This document shows positions 9,754-17,500 of a DNA stretch of 64,000 nt, piece after piece. The DNA lies in NCBI RefSeq assembly GCF_008369935.1, contig NZ_VTUZ01000038.1:35752-99751 (forward strand), read 5' to 3'. The notes under the pieces are model-generated. The model saw nothing but the letters and a program-made list of their open reading frames with translations. It did no database searches and had not been told where the DNA came from. Within the stretch, counting starts at the first letter, position 1, and each line of letters begins with the position of its first letter. The stretch comes from Paraburkholderia panacisoli (GTDB lineage: Bacteria > Pseudomonadota > Gammaproteobacteria > Burkholderiales > Burkholderiaceae). Position numbers and translations under genes: made by a program.

Positions 9754-10826
9754 TTTCTCTCTCCCGCTTCCGCCGACGCATCGCCGTGCCGACCAACAGC
9801 GACTTCCGCTTCAACTGAAAGCCCCACGCTCAACGCAGACGCTGCTTCCTGATCCCGGTCAATGTTTATCTTGACCGGTACGCGTTGGACGACCTTCGTG
9901 AAGTTGCCCGTCGCGTTGTCGGGCGCGATAGGCGCGAAGCTGACGCCGGTTGCCGGAGCAAGACTGTCGACGTGGCCGCGAATCACCACGCCGGGAAGGC
10001 TGTCCACCTTGATCCGCACACTCTCGCCAGGCCGCATTTGGGTGATCTGGTTTTCCTGGAAGTTCGCAACGACATAGGCATCGGAAAGCGGCACGATCGC
10101 CAGCATCGGTGCCCCCGGCGTCACGAACGCGCCAACCCGCGCGGAACGCCGTCCGACCTTGCCGTCGACCGGCGCGTGAATCTCCGTGTAGGACAGGTTG
10201 AGTCTGGCCTGGTCGAGTGCTGCCTCGGCCCGGGCGAGCGCACCGGCTGCCTTGTCGCGTTGGGTGCGCAGTACGTCCAGTTCCTGCTCGGTCGCGACCA
10301 GCGCGGCCTGGTCGCGAGCCTGTTGCGCGAGTTGCCCGGCGAGCGTGCTCGTAGCGTGCTGTTGTTCCTGAGTCGTTCCCGCGCCCGCGTCCGACAGATT
10401 CTGATACCGCGCGGCATTGGCTCGCGCAAACTGAATCGACGCGTCGTCGGCTTTAAGCGTCGCGCGCGACTGATCGACGAGCGCAGGATGCCGCGCAATC
10501 TCGGCGTCGTAGTTGGCAACGGACGCCTTTGCAGCCGTCACGTCCGCTTCCGCGCTCAACTGTGCCGCTCTGAAGTCGCGGTCATCGATACGCACCAGCA
10601 ATTGCCCGGCTTTGACCGACTGGTTGTCTTCAACGAACACAGCGGATATCTGGCCCGCGACACGTGGCGCCACCAGCGTGAAATCGGCTTCGACGTAAGC
10701 ATCGTTGGTGGACTCGGCAGCCGAGCCGCCGACCAATGCTGAACAGGCCCATGCGCCAACGCCGACGGCGACAGCCAGAGCGCCAACACGAATAGTCTTC
10801 AGATGCGATCGAGTAATGGATGTCAT
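9750..10826 (-). CDS. HlyD/EmrA-family periplasmic adaptor of an MFS efflux pump
   Basis: A 358-residue membrane fusion protein. An N-terminal signal anchor (residues about 12-35) is followed by a biotinyl-lipoyl half-motif (VAPRVAGQISAVFVEDNQSV), a long alpha-hairpin (about 90-210, Ala/Gln-rich coiled coil), the second lipoyl half (IHAPVDGKVGRRSARVGAFV) and a beta-barrel domain with NFQENQITQMRPGE. These are EmrA/FusE-like features. It lies 12 bp after the MFS gene and overlaps the outer membrane gene, forming a tripartite pump that spans the envelope. An AAGGGGCG ribosome site precedes the ATG. Confidence 0.93.
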   Translation of the reverse strand: MTSITRSHLKTIRVGALAVAVGVGAWACSALVGGSAAESTNDAYVEADFTLVAPRVAGQISAVFVEDNQSVKAGQLLVRIDDRDFRAAQLSAEADVTAAKASVANYDAEIARHPALVDQSRATLKADDASIQFARANAARYQNLSDAGAGTTQEQQHATSTLAGQLAQQARDQAALVATEQELDVLRTQRDKAAGALARAEAALDQARLNLSYTEIHAPVDGKVGRRSARVGAFVTPGAPMLAIVPLSDAYVVANFQENQITQMRPGESVRIKVDSLPGVVIRGHVDSLAPATGVSFAPIAPDNATGNFTKVVQRVPVKINIDRDQEAASALSVGLSVEAEVAVGRHGDASAEAGERK

Positions 10827-10838
10827 GAATATCGCCCC

Positions 10839-12467
10839 TTAATGGGAAGAGGGAGGCGTAGTGCACCAAGGCGGGTAAATGCGCACGGGCAACACTGGCA
10901 CGAGTAAGAGAAGGGCGATGGCAACACCTGCCATCACTCGATAGAGATCCGCCGAGGTCAGTACCAGCGCCTGCACGTGGATCCGGTGAGCAAGTTCGCC
11001 GATGCCATGAACCCGGTCGATGCTTTGGCCCGTTACAAGCGCGTGATTGCCCAGTTGATCCACGAGCACGTTGGAATGAAAACGTTCGCGGCCCGTACCC
11101 AGCCCTTCGATGAGACCCGTTGCCACGGCCGCTGAAAACGTTTTGATCGAATTGAACATCGCCGAGGCAAAGGGGCCGTCTGTCGGTGGCAAGCCTGTGG
11201 TGACACCCATCAGGATCGCGAGGATCACCATCGGTTGCGCGACGATCTGGATTGATTGAAGCAGGTAGAAGTTCTCGCGTATCCACTCGGATGTCATGAA
11301 GCTTCCCATCACGCATGTGATGATCATCAGGCATAACCCGCCGGCCATGACCCAACGATGATCGACCCGGCGCAGATTCAGGGCGGCCGCTGTCAGAGGC
11401 AGCACGATCAGCAGCGGGATCGCGACCAGCAACGACAGGGGCGCAGTTTGCAATGGCCTGTATGCGTGAACCCTGGCCAGATATTGGCCGGGTATCGCCG
11501 CGACGCCGACCAGCAGGATGACTGCGCCTATGAGCGTCGTCAGTCCGTGCGCAAAGTTTCTGCGCGACAGCATTTGCAGCTTGAAAAAAGGCAGCGGATG
11601 AAACCACTCGTTGACAAAGAATGTTGCCAGCAGCAATCCGCCACCCAGGAACATCACGCGAATGAACTCCGAGTTGAACCAGTCAAGACGATCGCCTTGT
11701 AGAAGACCGGTCACCAGCATGGCGACGGCTGGAAACCCCGTCAGAAAACCGCTCCAGTTGAATGCGCCGAGCCGTTCGAGTTTCAGCGGATCTGCCGGCA
11801 GTCCGCGCACAATCGCCACGCAGCTGATGATGCCCAGCGGCACGATTTGCCAGAACGCCATTTGCCATCCGGCATACTCGGTCCATAACGCTGCGAGCGG
11901 TGTGCCGAGCGCCGGTCCAAAGGTTGCCGTGAGTGCGTATCCAGCGAGGCCGAATAGCTTCGCTCTGGGTGGAAGATAGCGCAGCGCCACGATGATCAGC
12001 ATCGGCGGAAGGCAACCACCGGCAATGCCTTGCATCACACGCAACACGTAGAGCGTCACCAGGTTCGGTGCGAACGGGCAAAGAATTCCAAGCAGCATCG
12101 TCGCGAGTACGGCGCCTATCGTGAAGCGCTTGAGCGTGAACGTGATCCCAAACCACGGAGCAAACACCATCGTGGCGACATTGGCCGCTTCGAACAGCGT
12201 GGTCAGCCAGGTTCCATCGTCATGCCCAATCGACAGCGCACCCTGAATGTCGGCCAGCGACACTGCGGTGACCTGTTCGTTGAGAATGGCCAATAGCGAC
12301 GCGAGCAGCATCCCAACGAGGCCTGACGCAAGCCGAAGCGTCAGCGCTGGGTGTTGTTTGGGCGCCGGCTGCGCGGGAGCCTGTGTCACCCGGGCCGGCA
12401 GGGCTGCCGGCGCCTGTGCGACGGCCAGCGCTTGCGTTCCGCTTGCCGAGGGGTTGCCAGTAGTCAT
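10839..12467 (-). CDS. DHA2-family MFS multidrug transporter (EmrB-like)
   Basis: About 542 residues with roughly 14 hydrophobic segments, the DHA2/EmrB architecture that works with an EmrA-type adaptor. Motifs such as LSIGHDDGTWLTTLFEAANV near the first helices and an RVMQGIAGGCLPP segment in helix 4 fit drug/proton antiporters of the FusA type. I choose the ATG at 12467 because AGGA lies 7 bp upstream; an ATG at 12488 in the same frame has no ribosome site. First gene of the leftward pump operon, with the monooxygenase-like gene 195 bp upstream on the same strand. Substrate is unknown; aromatic acids or fusaric-acid-like compounds are plausible from the family. Confidence 0.9.
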   Translation of the reverse strand: MTTGNPSASGTQALAVAQAPAALPARVTQAPAQPAPKQHPALTLRLASGLVGMLLASLLAILNEQVTAVSLADIQGALSIGHDDGTWLTTLFEAANVATMVFAPWFGITFTLKRFTIGAVLATMLLGILCPFAPNLVTLYVLRVMQGIAGGCLPPMLIIVALRYLPPRAKLFGLAGYALTATFGPALGTPLAALWTEYAGWQMAFWQIVPLGIISCVAIVRGLPADPLKLERLGAFNWSGFLTGFPAVAMLVTGLLQGDRLDWFNSEFIRVMFLGGGLLLATFFVNEWFHPLPFFKLQMLSRRNFAHGLTTLIGAVILLVGVAAIPGQYLARVHAYRPLQTAPLSLLVAIPLLIVLPLTAAALNLRRVDHRWVMAGGLCLMIITCVMGSFMTSEWIRENFYLLQSIQIVAQPMVILAILMGVTTGLPPTDGPFASAMFNSIKTFSAAVATGLIEGLGTGRERFHSNVLVDQLGNHALVTGQSIDRVHGIGELAHRIHVQALVLTSADLYRVMAGVAIALLLLVPVLPVRIYPPWCTTPPSSH

Positions 12468-12661
12468 GGGAATCCTGTTTCTACTCATGTTTCGATAGGA
12501 TCAAATGTGGAGAGGAGGGGCAACTTTTGAAAGTCAAACCAGGTGGCGTCACGAGCCATTTCGTTGGCGAATCGTGCCAACGTCATGGCTTTTCGAAACA
12601 CATGATCGTTCGTATTACGGAATGAATTGCACGCCAGTCGAACCTCGTATCCCAACCTCGA

Positions 12662-13339
12662 TCAACTCCGCGCAGGCCGCACTTCTTCAAAGTATTGCGG
12701 CGCTTCCCTGCGATCAAACATTCCGTATTCCCTGACGACCCGGATACTGCGCAGACGCGAATCGGCCGCGATCACCGCGTCGCGCTCGAACGTCTCAAAT
12801 GCGGCCTGATCGAGCCACGTCGCCACCACGATCACGTCGCCGGGCACCAGCAGTGCGTCGAATACGTCCCATGAAACGAGGCCAGGCGCACTCAGATCGA
12901 CGCCGAGCGACTCCACAACCTGTTCTGCACCAGCCTGCTTGAGCCATTCCGGCGAGCATTTCGCATCGAGCAGCATCACCGCTGTGCCCTGGCCTGTCTC
13001 AGTGACGTCCAGACGTTGCTCGAGCAGGACTTGTCCTGCGGGCAGGTGGGTGTCGCTCACGATCTGGCCAATGCGCAGGCGATAGTCGGAAAATATCCGA
13101 TCGCGCGCAGCTTGCTGGATCTTGTGATGCGCTGTCGTGGTACGCCAGCGCACCAGAGACTTCTCGTCGCGCCAGCTCGACAGCGAAAGAAGCCATCCTG
13201 GGCGTGTCAGACTGGCATAGCGGGTGTTGTCGATAAACCCCTCGACCTTATCGAGTTCGGGGCGCAACATTCTGGCCATGCCGAGATAAGCGTCGAACTG
13301 TTCGCGAATGGGATTGACTTCAAGCATGGCGGAAAACAT
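12662..13339 (-). CDS. Antibiotic-biosynthesis-monooxygenase-like (dimeric ferredoxin-like) protein
   Basis: A 225-residue cytoplasmic protein. The ATG at 13339 has AGAGGTG upstream; an in-frame extension to 13429 is not protein-like. Residues 1-95 (MFSAMLEVNPIREQFDAYLG, then FIDNTRYASLTRPGWLLSLSSWRDEKSLVRW split by a variable loop) resemble the ABM/EthD-like ferredoxin fold; the C-terminal half may be a second diverged copy ending in a VVATWLDQAAFETFERD segment. It may detoxify or modify a small molecule handled by the downstream efflux pump. It is divergent from a LysR gene, the likely regulator. Confidence 0.7.
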   Translation of the reverse strand: MFSAMLEVNPIREQFDAYLGMARMLRPELDKVEGFIDNTRYASLTRPGWLLSLSSWRDEKSLVRWRTTTAHHKIQQAARDRIFSDYRLRIGQIVSDTHLPAGQVLLEQRLDVTETGQGTAVMLLDAKCSPEWLKQAGAEQVVESLGVDLSAPGLVSWDVFDALLVPGDVIVVATWLDQAAFETFERDAVIAADSRLRSIRVVREYGMFDRREAPQYFEEVRPARS

Positions 13340-13756
13340 GGACACCTCTTTGGTTTGATTGGCTACACGACGTGATCTGGTGAGCGCGCAACCCGGAACC
13401 GTTGGCCGATTCGTCGCTGCATCGCCCACGCCTGGCGATCGGAGTCATTGTCCGGGATCGGTCGAATTCATAGGCGCCCAAGCGAGTGAGTATTGGGCCA
13501 ATGAGTAAGCGATTTTTGCCAAATCGCGATTCGCAGCCAGATAACCATCACGGCGCGAAAGAGTCTTTTTCGAAAGGGGCAAGACCGGTGTTACGGTCTT
13601 GAATGAATCGGAGATCGCTTTCCGGCATTCCGGAAGCATTCTATGTTGGCCAATTTGGGTCTTCTATTAGCCATTCGGTCATGCAAGCCGTCACCAAGCC
13701 GATCACAGCGCATAAGATCGATCTGTGTAGATGCGGTAATCCAGGTGGGAAGTGAA
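13340..13756. promoter_or_regulatory. Divergent control region with two TTGG/CCAA palindromes
   Basis: The 417 bp between the monooxygenase-like gene and lysR hold ATTGGGCCAAT (13492-13502) and TTGGCCAA (13646-13653). Both are palindromic and share TTGG/CCAA halves. LysR regulators usually bind such interrupted palindromes near their own promoter, so these are candidate operators. No gene is seen in this gap. Confidence 0.4.
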
Positions 13757-14689
13757 ATGGACAAATTACGTGAGATGGAGGTTTTCGTTGCCATCGTCGA
13801 CCGGGGCAGTTTTACCGGTGCATCCGACAAACTCGGATTGTCGGCCCCTGCGGTGTCGCGGGCGGTTCATTCTCTGGAATCGCGCCTGGGCACCCATCTG
13901 CTCGCGCGGACGACCCGGTCGGTTCGTCCGACAGACGCGGGCATGGCCTACCTCGAAGCCTGCCGGAAGGTGCTGGACACCATCACGGACGCAGAAGCCA
14001 ATATTGCAGCAGATCCACTCCATCCCGTCGGCACGTTGACCGTTTCCGCCCCCGTCCTGTTTGGCCAGCGGTATGTGGCGCCGCTGGTCGACGCGTTCCT
14101 GTTGCGCTATCCGGATGTCAGTGTCAACGCGGTGTATATCGATCGAACCACGCGGCTTCTGGAAGAAGGTGTGGACATTGCGATCCGCATCGGGCACCTC
14201 GGCGACTCGTCGGCATTTGCCATTCCATTGGGCTCCGTGCGGCGTCGGACGTATGCGGCGCCCTCTTATCTGGCCGCGTATGGAGAGCCTCTCCATCCGA
14301 AGGAGTTGACGCAGCACCACTGCGTATCCTTTACGGGCGTCTCGGCTCCGCTCGAGTGGGTGTTCAACGACAACGGTTCGAGGCTGTGTGTCAGACTTCA
14401 GCCAAGGATGATTGTCGACCTTGGAGCGGCTGCCGTTCTTGCGGCCGTCGACGGCGTGGGGATCATCCAGTTGCTGTCATACCAGGCAGCGCCTGAAGTA
14501 GACGATGGCAGGCTCCAACCTGTGCTGACGTCATTCGAGCCTGAGTCGACCCCGGTGAACCTGCTTCATGTGGAGCGGCGAAGCACGAGCGGCAAGATTC
14601 GCGCGTTCGTGGAACACGCGACCGACACGCTGCGCAAAAACGCGCATCTTCAGGGCGTGGACGCAATGGCAACGCGAGCTTCCCGGTAG
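13757..14689 (+). CDS. LysR-family transcriptional regulator
   Basis: A 310-residue protein. The winged helix-turn-helix is at residues 1-60 (MDKLREMEVFVAIVDRGSFT, with SAPAVSRAVHSLESRLGTHLL as the recognition region) and the periplasmic-binding-like effector domain at about 90-290. The ATG at 13757 has a GGTGGGAAG ribosome site; an upstream in-frame ATG at 13643 adds a non-conserved tail. Divergent from the monooxygenase/efflux genes, so it probably controls them in response to a small aromatic or drug-like effector. Its last 40 bp overlap the end of the convergent mug gene. Confidence 0.92.
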   Translation: MDKLREMEVFVAIVDRGSFTGASDKLGLSAPAVSRAVHSLESRLGTHLLARTTRSVRPTDAGMAYLEACRKVLDTITDAEANIAADPLHPVGTLTVSAPVLFGQRYVAPLVDAFLLRYPDVSVNAVYIDRTTRLLEEGVDIAIRIGHLGDSSAFAIPLGSVRRRTYAAPSYLAAYGEPLHPKELTQHHCVSFTGVSAPLEWVFNDNGSRLCVRLQPRMIVDLGAAAVLAAVDGVGIIQLLSYQAAPEVDDGRLQPVLTSFEPESTPVNLLHVERRSTSGKIRAFVEHATDTLRKNAHLQGVDAMATRASR

Positions 14690-15189
14690 GCAGTAACCAG
14701 CGCGTCGAGGTCGAACGCTCTGTTCAGTCCGCTTGGATTGGGTAACACCCACGCGTGTGCGCCGCCGAATGGCTCTGCCTGTCGTCCCCATTCGATGTTG
14801 CGCGCGCCGGTGATGGCCGAGAAAGCCATCTTGCCGAGGAAAGCAACGTATCGTGGCGCGTAGTGCCCGATCTTGCGCCGAAACGCGTCGCCAGCCAGTT
14901 CGATCTCCGAGCGCGATAACTCGGCGGCGCGCGCGGTCGCTCGCGGGACCACGGTGGTGAGACCGCAACCATATTGAATAACCGTGTGGTCGTCTTGCGG
15001 ACGAATCTGTTCCGGCGTAAAACCTGCAAGATGCAGGACCCGCCAGAACCGGTTGTTTCTGCCTTCAAAGTGATGACCTGTCGACGCCGCGCGCATACCC
15101 GGGTTGATTCCGCAAAATATCACCGACAGGCCCGGTTCCAGAAGATCAGGAAGCGAGGGCAGGCATTGAAGTGAATCGACGTCAGTCAC
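14650..15189 (-). CDS. mug: G:T/U mismatch-specific DNA glycosylase (Mug family)
   Basis: A 179-residue uracil-DNA-glycosylase superfamily protein. The catalytic motif GINPG with the following MRAASTGHHFEGRNNRFW segment and the C-terminal NPSGLNR loop are those of Mug, which removes uracil or ethenocytosine from mismatched DNA. I start it at GTG 15189, which overlaps the stop of the GlxA-type gene (GTGA, 4 nt), so translation is coupled; the longer in-frame extension to 15351 lies inside that gene. Coupling a repair enzyme to an AraC-type regulator gives no obvious functional link. Convergent overlap with lysR. Confidence 0.88.
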   Translation of the reverse strand: MTDVDSLQCLPSLPDLLEPGLSVIFCGINPGMRAASTGHHFEGRNNRFWRVLHLAGFTPEQIRPQDDHTVIQYGCGLTTVVPRATARAAELSRSEIELAGDAFRRKIGHYAPRYVAFLGKMAFSAITGARNIEWGRQAEPFGGAHAWVLPNPSGLNRAFDLDALVTAYREARVAIASTP

Positions 15190-16211
15190 AGCGCAGAGAG
15201 TTGTTGAAAAGCAACTTGCCTGTCGACACCGGTATTTGCCCACGGCTGATTGCCGGGCTCGCCGCGGAATCGTTGGCGATACTGTTTGGGCGTGACGTCC
15301 AGACGCCGGGAGAAGGTCGTGCGCATATGGGTGGCGCTGCGGAAACCGCATTGAAACGCGACGGTCTTCAGCGGTGCATCGGTGTCTTCGAGCAACTTTC
15401 TCGCGGTGTCCACACGAACCTGCTCGACAAATGCGGACGGCGTCACCTTCGCATACTTTGCGAATACTCTCGAGAAAGTGCGCCGACTCACCGCCACTGC
15501 GCCCGCGAGTTGTTCGATCGATAGCGCGTCGGTTATATGCTCAGTCACATAGCGATGCACCTTGCCGATGATCGGATCTTCGTCCCTGCCTGTCCCCATG
15601 TACGGGCTGTACTGCGACTGGCCGCCTTCACGCTGGATGTAAACGACAAGACGCTTGGCGACACGCACCGCCAGTTCATGCCCCCAGTCCTCGGCGACCA
15701 GTGACAGGCACAGATCGATGCCGGCCGTCACGCCTGCCGATGTGAAGAGGCGTCCGTCACGAACGAAGATCTTGTCGGGCTGCACACATGCCTGCGGGAA
15801 TTCGTGGGCGAGGCGGCCCGCGTCCGCCCAGTGCGTCGTCACTTCCTTGCCGTCGAGCAGTCCCGCATGGGCAAGCACGAATGCGCCATTGCAAACGGAG
15901 CCGAACCGCGTCGCGTTTCGTGCCTGATTTTGCAGCCAGGCCAGGAAGTCGCCGGACGGTTGAGCGTCGGGCAGATGTGGGCCGCCTGCGACCAGCAGCA
16001 GGTCCCATTGCGTGTCGACATCCGTATAGCCGAACGGCACCGAAAGTTGCATCCCGTTCGAACAGGTCACCGTGCCGGCGTGAGGGCCCACAAGGGAAAC
16101 TTCGTACTTCTGCTGTTCGGAAAGGATCGTGTTTGCTTCCGCAAACACGTCGAGAGGCCCCGCAACATCGAGCGCCTGCACACCATCGAATATGACAATG
16201 GCGACTTTCAT
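15186..16211 (-). CDS. GlxA-family transcriptional regulator (DJ-1/PfpI plus AraC domains)
   Basis: A 341-residue protein. Residues 1-180 form a DJ-1/PfpI (glutamine amidotransferase-like) domain with the nucleophile-elbow cysteine in FGSVCNGAF and the following TTHW motif; residues about 215-320 form a double helix-turn-helix AraC domain (SIEQLAGAVAVSRRTFSRVF and the FQCGFRSATHMRTTF signature). Such regulators control amino-acid or quaternary-amine catabolism. ATG start at 16211, opposite a related DJ-1-only gene 349 bp away. Mug is coupled at its 3' end. Confidence 0.92.
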   Translation of the reverse strand: MKVAIVIFDGVQALDVAGPLDVFAEANTILSEQQKYEVSLVGPHAGTVTCSNGMQLSVPFGYTDVDTQWDLLLVAGGPHLPDAQPSGDFLAWLQNQARNATRFGSVCNGAFVLAHAGLLDGKEVTTHWADAGRLAHEFPQACVQPDKIFVRDGRLFTSAGVTAGIDLCLSLVAEDWGHELAVRVAKRLVVYIQREGGQSQYSPYMGTGRDEDPIIGKVHRYVTEHITDALSIEQLAGAVAVSRRTFSRVFAKYAKVTPSAFVEQVRVDTARKLLEDTDAPLKTVAFQCGFRSATHMRTTFSRRLDVTPKQYRQRFRGEPGNQPWANTGVDRQVAFQQLSAL

Positions 16212-16560
16212 GCCGTGACCTTCGTGAAGTTGGTAGGCCCGTTCCCGATACCGGCGTCTTCGGCTGGCCTCACCCGAGTGACCGGAGCGAGCCGACAGGC
16301 CTGTATTGACGAGCGACGACCGAGCTTACCGCAATCGCCTGAAAACGGGGATGCATGGGCCGGTAATTGTCTTTTGCATCCGTGTAATGAGTGAGCGCTG
16401 GCGGGGCCGTTGGCCCAAATCTCGCGTTGATTGGCCTGGTATCGCGGCAGCCTCGTGTTTCTTCTCGCGAGCCGGCTGATTAGACTCGGTTTCATGGACG
16501 CGGCACCAGTCGCCTCGCCCGACATGGCAGTTTACGTTGATACGGACGGAGTGAGAACAC
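16212..16560. other. Divergent intergenic region
   Basis: 349 bp between two divergent DJ-1-domain genes. It should contain both promoters; no motif stands out and no gene is seen. Confidence 0.4.
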
Positions 16561-17139
16561 ATGCATGTTGCGATGATGCTTTACGCAGGATTTCGTCTGC
16601 TGGAAGTGACGGGTCCGATGGACGTCTTCCACGAAGCGAACCGTCTGTGCGGCGCGGCGTTGTACGAGCAGCATCTGGTGGGTCCGTCGCCGGGGCCCGT
16701 CCTGTGCTCGAATGGCGTGGCCGTGGGGACGACCGATTGCCTGTCGGATGCACATGCCTCATTCGATATCGTTGTCGTGCCTGGCTCTCCGGTCGTGGGC
16801 TCTGGTCAGGAGCATCGCGCATTGGTGGACTGGCTCAGTGACACGGGACGCAGCGTGCGAAGGCTCGCGTCGGTGTCCAACGGGGCTTTTCTGATTGCGC
16901 GCGCGGGTCTTGCCGACCATCGTGCGTTGACCACGCATTGGCGCGACGCGCACCGTCTGTCTGCTGAATATCCGCTGGTGCACGTCATCAGCGATCAGCG
17001 CTACATGCGGGACGGCAACCTGTACTCGTCGCGGGGTGTCAGTGACGGTATCGAGGTGGCATTGGCTCTGGTCGGCGAGGACATGGGTGAATCGTTTGCC
17101 AGACGTATTGCAACGTCATTGTCTACGCAGCGCACCTGA
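16561..17139 (+). CDS. DJ-1/PfpI domain protein lacking the AraC domain
   Basis: A 192-residue protein aligning over its whole length with the amidotransferase-like half of the divergent GlxA regulator (DVFHEANRLCG, VGPSPGPVLCSNG, TTHWRDAHRLS). The elbow cysteine is replaced by serine (LASVSNGAF), so DJ-1 cysteine chemistry is unlikely. It stops at the point where full-length relatives enter the linker to the DNA-binding domain; a neighbouring frame there reads VIVYAAHL, similar to the linker, so a frameshift may have removed the AraC domain. It may be a stand-alone sensor or a decaying paralogue. GGAGTGAG upstream of the ATG. Confidence 0.7.
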   Translation: MHVAMMLYAGFRLLEVTGPMDVFHEANRLCGAALYEQHLVGPSPGPVLCSNGVAVGTTDCLSDAHASFDIVVVPGSPVVGSGQEHRALVDWLSDTGRSVRRLASVSNGAFLIARAGLADHRALTTHWRDAHRLSAEYPLVHVISDQRYMRDGNLYSSRGVSDGIEVALALVGEDMGESFARRIATSLSTQRT

Positions 17140-17147
17140 GTGCAACT

Positions 17148-17200
17148 GAGCGTAAAGAGTAGCCCGCTTGCAATGATGCGGTGGGCTGCTCTTTGCGCTC
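17148..17200 (+). terminator. Long hairpin after the DJ-1 gene
   Basis: An 18-bp stem (17148-17165 with 17183-17200, only two G-U wobbles) and 17-base loop starts 8 bp after the stop codon. There is no T-run, so it may be a Rho-assisted terminator, an mRNA-stabilising end, or a cruciform site. Between it and 17500 I see no gene, only the upstream region of the acetolactate synthase. Confidence 0.5.
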
Positions 17201-17500
17201 GGTTCATTTCGCGAGCACCGGTCATGGCCCAGATCCAGCTCAATTTGGCCCGTACGTCACCGCAAGAAAAGACCGCACCGTTGCAATTGTTGGCAGAATC
17301 GTTATGTCCTTTCTCACGATTCACCCAGAAGAAAAGCCCTTCATAAGCGTGCTCGATGGACCAGGCGAGCGACGGAGAACCCGTCTGAGTGATCGTCCAT
17401 AAGCGGGTGTCGAACATACGCTGTTCTCGAGTCGGAAAGGAAATCGTCCTTTGATTGTGGACGCTGCTGCAGGCAGCGCCGATTTACCCGAGAGCCAACT

